Positions 43,825 to 54,329 of a stretch of DNA of 64,000 nucleotides are shown piece after piece. The stretch lies in the NCBI RefSeq assembly GCF_905220365.1, contig NC_061131.1, positions 930,001 to 994,000 on the forward strand, given 5' to 3'. Both the position numbers and the translations under genes were made by a program. Source of the DNA: Vanessa cardui. Taxonomy: Eukaryota; Arthropoda; Insecta; Lepidoptera; Nymphalidae. Position 1 is the stretch's first letter. Each line of letters opens with the position of its first letter. The notes below the pieces were generated by a model. The model saw only the letters and a list, made by a program, of their open reading frames with translations, was not told the origin of the DNA and did no database searches.

Positions 43825-43965
43825 CTACTAATATTATAAATGCGAAAGTTTGTGAGGATGAATGTATGTATGCTTCTTACTCATTCACGAAAGAACTGCC
43901 GAACGGTTTAGGATTTTTTTTACAGTGATATAGTTTATATACCAGAATAACATATAGACTACAAT
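43825..43965 (-). repeat. Dispersed repeat, family D (related in layout to ACTAG families)
   Basis: TACTAATATTATAAATGCGA, then AAGTTTGTGAGGATGAATG, TTACTCATTCACGAAAGAAC and GCCGAACGGTTTAGGATTTT: the same layout as family B read on the minus strand but with different sequence. The far end is not clear. Confidence 0.5.
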
Positions 43966-43969
43966 TTAT

Positions 43970-44600
43970 AATAATATTATTAACAAAACAAAATGTCTAT
44001 TACAACAAATTTATTGCAAGGATATAAAATAATAATCATTAACAACAAAATACTTCAAACAATTTCTGGTTTTCTGATATTACAAGAACAGTAAAACAAC
44101 GATACGCCTGACCGATTTCGCGCCTTTCCCGCCAAAAAGAGAGGAGAGACTTTTAAAAGTCATCTATCAGCTTGACGCATGACGTTCGGAAAGTCACACT
44201 AATTCTCCTTATAATATTATATTATAATTTTGTCATAATATAAAGATAAATATCAATCAAGTACCAGTCTATAATTGTATTCATGTTAATGCATATATTC
44301 GTATGTTTTAAATAAGTCCACAAATTTTATCAGGATTGCTTTTAATATTACATTTTAATAATCCCATAATGTTATGAAAGGCAAATGCTAAAAATATGTC
44401 GGCGGTATTTTAATATACACGTCAGATGCTACGTAGTTGTTATACGTTTAATATTACTTACAAAATATAATAAATGATTGAAATTGCCCTTTTTTTTAAA
44501 TAAATAAATATTGTTACTAAGAAAATATGATATCACTGTAAACTATTTCGTTAGTCCAAATAAGTTTGATGTCGTAGTATTTAAATTCCTATTGTTCTGA
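43970..44600. other. Unassigned; contains CGCGCCTTTCCCGCCAAAAA at 44119-44138
   Basis: The TTTCCCGCCAAAA match resembles an E2F site. A similar CTTCCCGCCAAAAAGTAAAC lies at 59575. Otherwise AT-rich and unassigned. Confidence 0.35.
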
Positions 44601-44606
44601 TGTAAA

Positions 44607-44878
44607 GTAATAGCCTGTTAATTATCCACGGCTGGACTAAAGCCTCCTCTTTAAGGAGAAGGTCCTTAATCCACCACGTTGCCCCAAAGAGGGTATTTTT
44701 TTGGGTATTTCAAATATGTAGAAGAATTTCATTGAAATTAGACACATGCAGATTTTCCTTCAACGTTGAACGAAATGAAATGTAAACACAAATGAAGCAC
44801 ATGAAAATTCAGTGATGCTGGTCTTGATCCAGCAATAATCTTTTAAGATTTTCGCACGCGTTCTTACCACTGAATACC
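44607..44878 (-). repeat. tRNA-derived SINE, old copy
   Basis: AGTAATAGCCTGTTAATTAT at the tail, GGAGAAGGT, CCACCACGTTGCCCCAA, ATTAGACACATGCAG, ACATGAAAATTCAGTGATGC, then a damaged head (44820-44878). A short plus-strand A-box-like piece (GGATGGCCCAGTGGT) lies at 44892-44906. Confidence 0.75.
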
Positions 44879-45149
44879 ATAAATTTTACGGGATGGCCCA
44901 GTGGTGTGTCAATAATGGGTTGGCACTAATGAATAAAATAACAGAAAGAAAAGATGATCATGGAACATATTGTATAGAACTAACGACTATTTACGTATAT
45001 ACTTTGAATCTATTTGAGTTTTATATATACATATTTATAGTTCGATCCTTACAGCGTAGATAATTCATAAATATTGTCTACGTATATCGTTTAATACTCA
45101 ATGTGTGAAAAAACGTTATGGTAAGAAATATTGTTACGTGTGAGATGAC

Positions 45150-45228
45150 GTCGACAGAGAAGTATGGAAGAAGATTTGCTCCGATGACTCCAAATAAAAT
45201 CGGGATAAGGACAGGAGGATGATGATGA
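45150..45228 (+). pseudogene. LINE ORF C-terminal fragment (same family as 51783-51955)
   Basis: AGAAGTATGGAAGAAGATTT and GACTCCAAATAAAATCGGGA then a GATGATGATG tail: the reverse complement of the same pieces at 51783-51955. Short and broken. Confidence 0.6.
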
Positions 45229-45229
45229 A

Positions 45230-45710
45230 TTAATAAATATATTACACTTTACAGTTTTTTAATAAGTTACAGTTAAAAAAAAAAAACAAAAGAAATCGAT
45301 ATATTTTTTAAATGACTTCAAAAAGTAGAGATAAGTAGGTAACAAGTCACATCTAATAATACTGTCATCGTAATCTTGAATATAATCCCATCGTTATTCA
45401 ATAACATTACGGTTTCCCCAAAGTCCCAATTCGTTCCAACGCTGTAACGTTATCCCAACGACTTGTATCCATTTGTTAGAAAAGGGTCACGTAAATTGAA
45501 TTCTTTTTATATTCCGAAGCTAGTTAGAAGATCGCGCGGAACGATCGTATCTTGAATTAATATATGAGAAAATATATGTGTTTATGAAAAAAGAAAGGAT
45601 ATACAAAGTAAATAATAGCCCAATACGAAAATTGCTGAATTTGCATTGATTTTAACTTAAGTTTTAATATTTTACAAAATTATTCATTTGAAATGAACAA
45701 AATCGTGACT
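45230..45710. other. No recognised feature
   Basis: AT-rich, with a short GATCGCGCGGAACGATCG stretch near 45531. Confidence 0.45.
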
Positions 45711-45712
45711 GT

Positions 45713-45935
45713 TGTGACTTAAGTTAGTCCTTATTACATCACCTATCTATCAATGAAAGACCCATCAAAATCGGTTTCAGAGATTAGGTGGAACAAACAA
45801 ACAGATACACAAAAATTTAAAAAAAAAATGTTTTGGTTTGTACCGAGTATACGTATAGGTACGATTTAGTAAAAATGTTTTTTTTTTTTTTATACTACAA
45901 ACAGATACTCCTATCTTATTACCATATATGACCAC
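45713..45935 (+). repeat. ACTAG-type repeat, family A, partial
   Basis: TTAGTCCTTATTACATCACC, CATCAAAATCGGTTTCAGAG, AACAAACAAACAGATACACA, and the GATACTCCTATCTTATTACC end; the ACTAG terminus is missing. Confidence 0.7.
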
Positions 45936-46117
45936 TTTAATGTTTACTATTTAAGAGTACATATTAGTAACATATTAGTAGTAGTCGAGGTTGGTAATAA
46001 TTTGCAATATATATTTGTATGAAGTCAGTTTGAATAAATCAATTATCTACAGAAAGATTATAATATAAAAATCAATATCAATAGGAATAAAAGGCCATAA
46101 TTACTAGAAACCTTAGA

Positions 46118-46290
46118 TACTAGTTGGTGGTACCACTCAATTCTAATATTTCTTCGTTAAACAGCAATAATTAATAGAACTGTATTCCTGTTCAAACGGT
46201 GAGTATATCACTACCGATACAATGATGATAACCTCGTAGATATATAATATCGTATTGACAATGTAAGAAATGGTTAATATTTATGACAAT
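46118..46290 (+). repeat. Repeat family P, old copy
   Basis: TAGTTGGTGGTACCACTCAA, AACTGTATTCCTGTTCAAAC and GACAATGTAAGAAATGGTTA are in family order but strongly diverged. Confidence 0.5.
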
Positions 46291-46336
46291 GACAATCATC
46301 AATTGGCTCAAATGTTATAATCAAATATTCATGAAG

Positions 46337-46618
46337 AACTGAGATAGCCCAGTGGTTAGGACGCGTGCATCTTAACCGATGATTGCGGGTTCAAACCCAG
46401 GCAAGCATCACATAAATATGTGCTTCTTTTGTGTTTATAATTCGTGATCGGCGGTGAGGAAACCTGCATGTATCTAATTTCATCGAAATTCTGCCACATG
46501 TGCATTCCACCAACCCGCATTGGAACAGCGTGGTGGAATATTTTCCAAAAAAACCTTCTCCTTAATGGAAGAGGAGGCCTTATCTCAGCAGTGGAAATGT
46601 ACAGACTGTTACTTTACT
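46337..46618 (+). repeat. tRNA-derived SINE, subfamily 2, near full length
   Basis: A box TAGCCCAGTGG (one change), B box GGTTCAAACCC, a deletion of GGAAAACATCG, the CTTAATGGAAGAGGAGGCCT variant and a TTACTTTACTTTT tail in place of (GTT)n. Confidence 0.9.
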
Positions 46619-47013
46619 TTTTAATTTTTTTAAATCTTCATGAACATTTTTACATATAAAGTTCCAATCAGTAGCTTTATATAGCTATACAAATACTCTT
46701 TTGATAATTGTATAGGAAAGATATAGTTGTTTTAAAATACTAGTTGCTCTGCGCGATTTCACCCGTGAAACGTGACTGCTCCGCCCCTGTAAATTGTACC
46801 GATTGACCTTAAACCCTTCACGATAAATGAGCTATCTAACGCAAAAATATGTTCACAAATAGTCGTTTGAATTTGATAATAAAAAATAGAAAACCAATTA
46901 TAATAATATTACAAGATACGACATAGATAAAAGATACATAAATATAGAAGTAAATTGTTCTATTTATGTGTCTGTAATAGTAATGTAATACCTAACTTAG
47001 TCAAAACAAAATC

Positions 47014-47189
47014 AAAGTCAGGGTAAGAAAAGGTTCGTCACCTTAAGATCTATTTTCGTGTGCTCAGTATGAGCAATAATCTGCTTTATGGATTGAGAAT
47101 GACATATTGCGTCGCAAAAGGTAATAAGAGCTTACGACTTTATAAAGGAATTTATTTGAAAACTAACGAAGGTTTTCTTACTTCGACTG
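47014..47189. mobile_element. MITE family M1, copy 2
   Basis: Same structure as 16244-16439: left end AGTCAGGGTAAGAAAAGGTTCG, right end TTTTCTTACTTCGACTG followed by TA. It lacks about 20 bp of the centre. The ORF at 47060-47281 starts inside it and is not supported. Confidence 0.82.
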
Positions 47190-47334
47190 TACAATGCTGG
47201 ATCCTAAATTGTAATACGCCATTATTAACCTTAATAGTTCAACTTAATAGTTATTTTTATAACAACTTTGTCGACATTTAAATTGTTTTTTTATTACCAA
47301 AATTAAAATCTAAAATTAAAAATCTAATTATACT

Positions 47335-47545
47335 TTACCCTTTAACTAGAAGCTACCACCGGTTCCGCATGCAGATTCTACCGAGAATAATCGACAAGAA
47401 ACTCTTACTTAGTAGTTACTTGCAACATTTTAAAATATATTTATGTTAGTTAAATACATTAATATCCTACCTGAAAGTCAACGAATATTAGCTCCACACT
47501 TTTTCATCATCTACTCTTCATATCATCTTGTATTAAAAAATATGC
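47335..47545 (-). repeat. LINE family L, 3' untranslated region
   Basis: Minus strand: GAAGCTACCACCGGTTCCGC, GATTCTACCGAGAATAATCG, ATGTTAGTTAAATACATTAA and CACACTTTTTCATCATCTAC blocks. The tail beyond 47335 is missing. Confidence 0.82.
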
Positions 47546-47666
47546 TGTCTTTATCAATCTATTTTAAACAAAATATTTGAATTTATCATTCGATTGATAT
47601 ATAAGATCTCAATCAATTTTAATGAGTTCTAAATTAGTTTATTGGCCTTTACTTATTTTAAGTTAC

Positions 47667-47862
47667 ACTAGCGACCCGGCTTTGCACGGGTGCAATGATA
47701 TCACATCACAGTGAAAACTTCTAAAATTATCAGTGTCTCTTTAAATTAAATTGTAAATAAAAATTGTAATTGAATATATAACCTTCATCTCGAATCACTC
47801 TATCTATTAAATAAAACCGCATCAAAATCCGTTGCGTAGTTTTAAAGATTTAAGCATACAAG
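47667..47862 (-). repeat. ACTAG-type repeat, family C, truncated at a junction with composite X
   Basis: ACTAGCGACCCGGCTTTGCA start, TTATCAGTGTCTCTTTAAA, CCGCATCAAAATCCGTTGCG, then breaks at AAGCATACA, where composite X sequence begins in the opposite orientation. Confidence 0.8.
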
Positions 47863-48078
47863 ACACCGGCTCCAAATATACCAATAACTATAACTACGTT
47901 ATATAATCGTAAATCGACTTTTAAGTAGTCTAATGTTTTTCATTTCATTTTACCCAGGAGGACTCTAAAAAATATGTTAAATATGCAATTATTTTTATTA
48001 CTTTTAGTGCATTTTTATTTGTTTTAAAATAGTGTTTTTTGTAGTCGGTTTTTCTTTTTGTGAAAATTATTTATATAC
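47863..48078 (+). repeat. Composite X, left-end fragment
   Basis: ACACCGGCTCCAAATATACC to GTCGGTTTTTCTTTTTGTGA matches the first 200 bp of composite X (17965-18165). The rest is absent. Confidence 0.88.
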
Positions 48079-48079
48079 T

Positions 48080-48585
48080 ATGTAGTAATTTATCCATTGA
48101 TACAAAATCCAAGCGCTTTAAGTTAACAAAATTGTAAATTGTTTGTTGCAATGTTTCTGTTCGTTTTTAGAACAAAGTGATACGTACACCTTTAAACATT
48201 CCTTTTAAAAGTAATCCAGTAAACCGCCGAATACCTGATCCAGTAGAATTCGATTGTTTAACAACTACGGGGAAAAATTTAACACGTGGGCATGTTAAAT
48301 GGGCAAATTGAACCGGTTGAGTAATGCCGGTGAAAATGCAGGTGCGGCTTCGTTTTGCAAACACTCAAAGAGTTGATTTCAAATTCTTATTCATTTCGTA
48401 AATAGTAAGATGAAAGTAAGCGTCTGTAAAGACTCCTATTGTATAAGATCTGTACCTTATTCCAACCGACTTCAATGAGGGTTTAAGGAAAACACATGTG
48501 GCAGAATTTCGCGCGATATAATTTATATACATGCAACAAATAAATATATATATACACACATATAATCAAAACTTTACGTCACTTA
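48080..48585. other. Unassigned
   Basis: Includes a less AT-rich stretch (48180-48360) with a 65-codon minus-strand ORF (48167-48364) that has no recognised family, and a 20-bp SINE remnant (ACATGTGGCAGAATTTCG, about 48493). Confidence 0.4.
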
Positions 48586-48589
48586 GCTA

Positions 48590-48715
48590 TATTAAGTGAA
48601 GCTTCCACTGGTTCGTAGTTATTATTTTTCAAAATTTAAGAATACTAAGTCGTGTTAGTTAAATATAATTAAATTATATATGTATGTAACATGTCTTGCC
48701 TGGAAGTCAGCAAGA
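48590..48715 (-). repeat. LINE family L, diverged 3' fragment
   Basis: AAGTGAAGCTTCCACTGGTT, CGTGTTAGTTAAATATAATT and CTTGCCTGGAAGTCAGCAAG are the reversed family blocks. Confidence 0.6.
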
Positions 48716-48719
48716 ATTA

Positions 48720-49325
48720 TTGTATTGAATAATATGTCTTATTTGCCAATGTATTTTTACGAATTTCAATTTGACACGGCAAAGTTAATATACAATATTG
48801 TTTATATCAATTATACATGGACGCAATATGCTGAATGCCTAGGCTATCAAATAGGCAATTGGCATATAGGCTAGGTAAACATAGTTTGTTGAAAGTGAAC
48901 TTAAGCTATCCAGCCGTGGATGACACAGTTGTATAACACAAACACCATCTTAATCTGTTTGAGCTATACGAGACTAAGGAAGTTATCGTTGAGCGCATCC
49001 ATCAATCAAGCCCGTAAGCCTTTCAACCGTATGATTACGGAAAACTCCTCTTTAATACAGTGTTCACAGTAAACGGAAAGAGCTTAAATGCGTTGAGTGA
49101 AATGTATCCATTTTTTACATTGGTGTGCGAAGACGCAAATGTAAGTAAGAACTATTTACTATTATTCCTTACATCGCGACCGAATTCTGGATGTTATTCA
49201 TATTAACTAAGGTTTTCCTAGTTCGTTTTCTTAAAATAAGTGTCTCGGTAACTTACACAGTTATGAGTACATTGGTAACGATATTGGTTGGCGAAAGTTG
49301 GAGTATTGGATGTTGGTTACTAAAT
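48720..49325. other. No recognised feature
   Basis: AT-rich; a somewhat less AT-rich stretch at 48900-49100 is unassigned. Confidence 0.45.
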
Positions 49326-49329
49326 AATG

Positions 49330-49495
49330 CCTGCCTGTAGATTCTACCGAGAAGAACCGGCAAGAAACTCAGTAGGTACTACTCTTTTTCATCATTTTAA
49401 AATACAAAGTCATGTTAGTTAATACAATCATATAAATTAATATATCCTGCTTGAACGTCAACAGGTATTAACTCCACGCTTTTTTATCATCTAAG
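49330..49495 (-). repeat. LINE family L, 3' untranslated fragment
   Basis: GATTCTACCGAGAAGAACCG, GGCAAGAAACTCAGTAGGTA, CAAAGTCATGTTAGTTAATA, CCTGCTTGAACGTCAACAGG and CTCCACGCTTTTTTATCATC in reversed family order. Confidence 0.82.
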
Positions 49496-49499
49496 AGAA

Positions 49500-50010
49500 A
49501 AGAAATTTTATTCCAAAGTAAACCCAACACACGCATCTTAAATCCTTTAACCTCTTCATACTTGGGCGTATAATAGTTTTATGTTGAAAATCAAAGGGCT
49601 TCAATTCTTACTATGAAGCTAAGGCATACTTTTCTCTGAAACAGAGTAACATTAAATTAAATTGTAAATCCATACTATCATCACATATATTTAACGTTAT
49701 CTTATCGCATCTATATTATAAATTAACATATAAAAAAAGCTCTTGAAATTACATACTATGTACGTATGTTAACATGTATATTTTATACTTTTACATAGGT
49801 ACATATATATTAAAGATATCATGGCCAGACCTCGCCTCGTATCTGACCATTTACGTACGTGAAGTTAACATTAAAATAACCAGGTGCCAATCACTACTTT
49901 TAAATTATGACTAAATATTTTTTAAAGAACTTTCACTATATTAAGTTCGTTTGGTGTAAAAATAAATGAATAACTGTCTGTATTGAAATATTAAACTTGA
50001 ATTTTTAATG
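49500..50010. other. No recognised feature
   Basis: AT-rich with no assignable repeat. Confidence 0.5.
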
Positions 50011-50027
50011 GGGTTATGATTGTAGAT

Positions 50028-50253
50028 GACGATTATTGACAGCATCTTAACTGATGATTGCGGGTTCAAACCCAGGCAAGCACCGCTATTAATGTACTCA
50101 TGTGCTTAATTTGTGTTGATACTTCATCTCCTGCTCGGTGGTGAAGGAAAACATAGTGAGGAAACATGTATGTGGAATATGTTCCAAATATTCTCCTCAT
50201 AGGGAGAGGAGGTCCCCGCAGTGGGAAAACTACAGGCTGAAGTTGTAGTTGTT
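50028..50253 (+). repeat. tRNA-derived SINE with central deletion and 15-bp target duplication
   Basis: GTTATGATTGTAGAT at 50013-50027 is repeated at 50254-50268, a perfect 15-bp duplication. The A box is missing, the B box (GGTTCAAACCC) is intact, and the CTAATTT..GCGTGG centre is deleted. The tail is short, GTTGTAGTTGTTGTT. Confidence 0.92.
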
Positions 50254-50527
50254 GTTATGATTGTAGATCATCAAATCAACTAAAATCTATACTTTTATTA
50301 AAAAGCTAAAGAGTTTGTTTGGTCGATTGTCACTCACCAATCTCAAAAACGTACAAATTTGAAAAATTGTTTCATTGTTAGATAGCCCATTTATCCACGG
50401 AGGCAAGGATGTATATCATCACGCTACGACCAATTAAAGCGGAGTGCCAATGAAAAATGTTGCAAAAACGGTGGAAAATTATTCTTTTTGAGATTTTCCG
50501 TTGCGTTCGCTGTGTAAACGACTATAG

Positions 50528-51090
50528 CAGTGCGATTCTGTAAGAATTCACTTCGTTTCTCACTCGTTAAATTTTGACAACCAACTTACGTGGACTTGCC
50601 ATTTCTATCTACGTTTGCGGCTAGAAATAGCGGCGTGAGCGTTCTCTATCGACTGAGTACTCTGAGGAATTATTCTCTCTAATTCTTGCTTCGACTTTTC
50701 GTCACAAATGTGCGTGCTGGCTTGCGATGTCACCGCCTGACTGTGACTTCGATCCAATCGCGTACGAAGAAATTTGGCAGCTCTTTTCTTGGTCGCATAG
50801 CCAAGAAATGGAACTCTTTACTAGCACACGTGTTCCTCGTATAGCCTTCAAACGAGGCGTCAAGAGCCATCTTACGGGCCGGCATGGTGAGGGCGACTAG
50901 TGCAGCACATTCTTACTTACTGTACCGGTCGTCTTTGCGGATTCCACTTCAACTTACCATGAGATGGAGAGGAGTCATATTATGCCTTCCTAGGTCGTAT
51001 AAAAAATATTATCAGTGTCTTATATATTTTAAGGCGTGTTCTACTGTGAGTTTCGAGTGCCTTGTTACAAAATAGCCCTACAGTTTTGCA
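50528..51090 (+). repeat. Dispersed repeat R, split by a LINE fragment
   Basis: The left part (GATTCTGTAAGAATTCACTT, CGTTTCTCACTCGTTAAATT, TTGACAACCAAC) matches 54333-54385 and the right part (GTTCTACTGTGAG, AAATAGCCCTACAG, AAAATAATGT; about 51035-51090) matches 54568-54640. The middle (50690-51000) is LINE sequence. The GAATTCAC/GTGAAT-like ends suggest a DNA-transposon-like repeat, unproven. Confidence 0.6.
50690..51000 (+). pseudogene. LINE RT C-terminal remnant nested in repeat R
   Basis: A GC-richer insert. Frames carry FKRGVKSHLTGRHGEG near 50850-50900 and AKKWNSLLAH near 50795-50830 in a different frame, typical of the end of an R1/Jockey-like LINE ORF. A CTTACCATGAGATGGAGAGG then AGTCATATTATGCCTTCCTA tail follows. 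Frameshifted and 5'-truncated. Confidence 0.6.
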
Positions 51091-51219
51091 AAAATAATGT
51101 ATGACAGAATTTTTCACATTTAAAAGTTCTAATTAAATTCGTTACTGCATATCTTTTAAGGTTTACTTACTAGACTTTTAATTTATGGTAATCAAATTTG
51201 ATCTGAAGTAATTCATTAC

Positions 51220-51415
51220 ATATTATAAAAGTCGCTTACTGCTGTCTGTCCCTATGTATGCTTACATCTTTAAAATTACGCAGTGGTTTAGAGTGCAATT
51301 TTTTTTAATATATTGAGTGATTTGAGAGGAAGGTTTTTGTATATAATATAGAAACAAGAAAAAATCTGTATTATATTTAGTATCAGTATTGCACACGTGT
51401 GAAGCTGAGAGGAGT
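51220..51415 (+). repeat. ACTAG-type repeat, family C, diverged
   Basis: AAAGTCGCTTACTGCTGTCT start, AAATTACGCAGTGGTTTAGA, GAGAGGAAGGTTTTTGTATA, TTAGTATCAGTATTGCACAC and GTGTGAAGCTGAGAGGAGTC end; the terminal CTAGT has decayed. Confidence 0.7.
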
Positions 51416-51782
51416 CGGTATATCAAAATACTACTGATATTACAAATAGGTAAAATATAGATATTATTCATAAAATTGTCTTTCGTTGAATCTCTCTATT
51501 CTTTAAATTGAGTTTATTTTCGATTCGCCTGCATGATCTTATTTCCAGGCAGCATCTCGACGAAAGTTCAGGATTACAATTCCACTTGCATACCGTATTG
51601 TTTATTTTATTTACTTGCGGTTGCTATTTCCTGTGTATTCTGTATTTTTATTAACAAATACAATGTAGGCTAGATCACAAAGTTGAAAATACATTTGTTG
51701 CTGAATTATATCCCTCACGCCCGAACTTGTATCCATAATCTTCAAGTAAGAACTAAGCGTTCTTCCCACTAGGCAGCATCAT

Positions 51783-51955
51783 CATCATCATTCTGATGCT
51801 CCTATCCCAATTTTATTTGGGGTCGGTGCAACATATCTTCTCCTTCCATACTTCTCTGTCGGACGTCATATCACAAGTAATATTCTTTCTAATCATATCT
51901 TTTTTCACACAATCCATTCATCGTTTGTTTGGGCGTCCTCTACCTCTATATCCAT
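51783..51955 (-). pseudogene. LINE ORF C-terminal fragment, minus strand
   Basis: On the minus strand the pieces encode GRPNKR-like, a W-less decayed stretch, then ATGGAAGGAGAAGATATGTT and CACCGACCCCAAATAAAATT, ending in a GATGATGATGATG tail at 51779-51791. Related to 45150-45228. A SINE follows at its 5' side. Confidence 0.6.
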
Positions 51956-51957
51956 AC

Positions 51958-52256
51958 AATAACAACAAGAGCCTGTAAATTAGTCACTGCTGCCTAAGGC
52001 CTCTTCTCCCGTTTTTGAGTATAAGGTTTAGAACATATGTATTCCACCTCACTGTTCCAATACAAGTTGCAGGAATCCACTTGTGGCCGAATCTCTCTGA
52101 AATTAGACACATGAAGGTTTTCTCACGATGTTTGCCTTAACCGCTGAGCACGAGATGAATTATAAACACATGAATATTGAGTGATTCTTGCCTGGGTTTG
52201 AACCCGAAATCATCGGTTAAGATGCACGCGTTCTAACGACTGGGCCATTTCGGCTC
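51958..52256 (-). repeat. tRNA-derived SINE (Metulj-like), near full length
   Basis: Tail AACAACAAGAGCC at 51961, body with several small changes, head GAACCCGAAATCATCGGTTA and TGGGCCATTTCGGCTC near 52256. Confidence 0.88.
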
Positions 52257-52259
52257 TCT

Positions 52260-52660
52260 CATTTATAAATATGTCATAACTTAAATCACTGTCTTTCAAA
52301 AATAATTCCTATATTTGTACTCGAAAGCCTCCCGAACTAAATTACTATAGTTGTTTCTATCTCTATAATCTTAATGGAAACAGGAAATGCGAAATGTTCG
52401 TCAATCCCTTGGTTTTCCTCTAATTCAACTTTTGCGGAAATGTAACAATATTGGGAATACATTCACCATTTTTTAAATGAAACTTTGATAAGTATAAATA
52501 TATTTTTTTACATTTCTGTATACAATATTACCTGTGGGCTACGGCTATACTTAGAAATTTCGTATTAGAAAAATGTATTAACATTTTAAATTATATATTA
52601 TATTTTTATTTAATCAAATTTTAGTCTAATCGCTCACTATTTTCGACGTGTACAAAATTA
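52260..52660. other. No recognised feature
   Basis: AT-rich sequence without assignable elements. Confidence 0.5.
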
Positions 52661-52667
52661 ATGAATC

Positions 52668-52912
52668 TTCGCACGGTTGCAATATTTATAATAAATATTC
52701 TACACAATTTTTGTTTATTTACGAAAACTCGTTAAATTTTTTTTAACTTATTAGTATTTCTTTACAATATTGTTCATATATCATATACAAAAACTTTCTT
52801 TTATCAGCACTCTATCTATTCAAAAGATCATATCAAAATCCATTGCGTAATTTCAAAGATCTAAACATACATAGGAACTAAAAGCGGTAAGCGACTTTAT
52901 TTTATACTATAT
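52668..52912 (-). repeat. ACTAG-type repeat, family C, diverged
   Basis: TCTTCGCACGGTTGCAATAT, TTTTTGTTTATTTACGAAAA, TATCAAAATCCATTGCGTAA and AAGCGACTTTATTTTATACT; the ACTAG end is lost. Confidence 0.75.
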
Positions 52913-52984
52913 AGCGTCGCGTAAATTAAAAATTTATTTCTGTTTATTAGTGTATATTGAAAATTGACATTATAAAAAAAGGTC

Positions 52985-53112
52985 CCGCTGAGTTTCTTTC
53001 GCTGGCTCTTCTCAGGTCTGAGGTATTATATTCCGAACCGGTGGTAGATTATCGACAATCAATAAGAAAGTGTAAACACTTCTATTTTGAATAAAGGTTT
53101 TTGACTTTGACT
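52985..53112 (+). repeat. LINE 3' tail of a family related to L
   Basis: CGCTGAGTTTCTTTCGCTGG, CTTCTCAGGTCTGAGGTATT, CCGAACCGGTGGTAGATTAT and TTTTGAATAAAGGTTTTTGA followed by CTTTGACTTTG. It shares the GTTTCTT..CGAACCGGTGGTAG blocks with family L but has its own tail repeat. Confidence 0.75.
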
Positions 53113-53172
53113 TTGAAAAGATCTAAGCATACATAGCGACAAACAGCGGTAAGCGACGTTGTTTTATAATAT
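53113..53172 (-). repeat. ACTAG-type family C, end fragment
   Basis: AAAGATCTAAGCATACATAG then AGCGGTAAGCGACGTTGTTT and TATAATATGT: the distal end of a family C copy. It follows the LINE tail directly and repeats the sequence at 52855-52910, so the LINE at 52985 may have inserted into a duplicated family C copy. Confidence 0.65.
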
Positions 53173-53446
53173 GTTATGAAGATACTAGTTTTCATGCGTG
53201 GCTTTTCCTCCATATTATGAGGGGCTTATCTCCATTTATTTTATTCATAATATTAAATAATTTATAAAAAAAAAATTGATTTCAAAATTAGAAACAGCTA
53301 GTGAACTAAAAATATATATCGATGAAAATACTAGACCGATTTTAATGAAAATTACACTGTTTCCTAAGTTGAATGCACCTAACTTAGATTAAAAATGGAT
53401 CATCTCAACATGACTTTAAATTTTCCAAAAAAATATGGCTAAATCG

Positions 53447-53600
53447 TCATCATCAGCCCACTGCTGTCCACTGCTGAACATAGGCCTCCTCCAGAGCGCG
53501 CCACGTTGCTCGGTTCTCTGCGTCCTTCATCCAGCTTCTACCGGCGATCCTGCGAATGTCGTCAGACCAGCGGTTCGGAGGTCGTCCTACATTATGGCCA
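53447..53600 (-). pseudogene. RTE-like LINE C-terminal fragment
   Basis: Minus strand frame reads GRPPNRWSDDIRRIAGRSWM and then KDAENRATWRALEEAYVQ..AVD, the RTE-type C-terminus, ending in a GATGATGACGATTT tail at 53447. Same clade as 20394-20695, but a separate, short copy (about 45 codons). Confidence 0.82.
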
Positions 53601-53679
53601 AATAAACAATATAAATATACATACACTTATGAAGTTAAGCACACGTGTTTGAAAGCCAAACTGAAATATCATAATCAAA

Positions 53680-53727
53680 TATAATTAAATTCTAACAATG
53701 TTGTAACATTGTTAGAATTTAATTATA
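53680..53727. repeat. Perfect inverted repeat, 23-bp arms, 2-nt loop
   Basis: 53680-53702 (TATAATTAAATTCTAACAATGTT) pairs perfectly with 53705-53727 around GT. A TTAATTATACATTAA direct echo follows to 53745. Confidence 0.92.
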
Positions 53728-53799
53728 CATTAATTATACATTAACATACTTACATATATACATACATACATGTCGAGCTGATAGCCTTTTTCAACAACA

Positions 53800-53895
53800 A
53801 CATTCATAGGAAATTTCAATAAATTCGATCATCTTGTATATTCGCATAAGTGTAACAGACAGACGGAGTTACTTTCGCATTTATGATATTATTTA
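53800..53895 (+). repeat. ACTAG-type family B, distal fragment
   Basis: AATTTCAATAAATTCGATCA, then GTAACAGACAGACGGAGTTA, CTTTCGCATTTATGATATTA: the last part of family B. Confidence 0.6.
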
Positions 53896-53934
53896 TATAT
53901 TCGTATAAAAAAATTGAATAAAGTTAAATGTTTT

Positions 53935-53946
53935 GGGGGGGGGGGG
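53935..53946. repeat. G12 homopolymer
   Basis: Twelve consecutive G in AT-rich DNA. Confidence 0.85.
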
Positions 53947-54329
53947 ACAGCATCGCCTTTTGAAATAAGATTTATTTAGATAATAAGATTTCCCTATATC
54001 AATGTGTCTATGTCTGTACAGACCAAACATATACGATAGTTGGGAATTTATTGCTTCATAGGTAACATATAAGGTGTATTGCACACACCTGGCGTCGGGT
54101 AACCCCAGCTATTGATTATAAATGAGTTGGGTATGAACACAATGTCTATAAGAGATATTGGCTAATTGGAGACGGAAGTAAAATTGTTCTTAATTATTTT
54201 ATTGAAAATAAAATCTTAAAATATATACAATATATTGTTTATCATAAATACTGAATTAATTAAAGTTTAAATATATAATGTGAAATGACAAGAACTTAAT
54301 TTAAAAAGCCACTATCGATTTTTAATACA

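Noticed and set aside
48167..48364. 65-codon minus-strand ORF with mixed composition
   Set aside because: Less AT-rich than the surroundings but no recognised family, no splice context and no neighbours; insufficient to call a gene.
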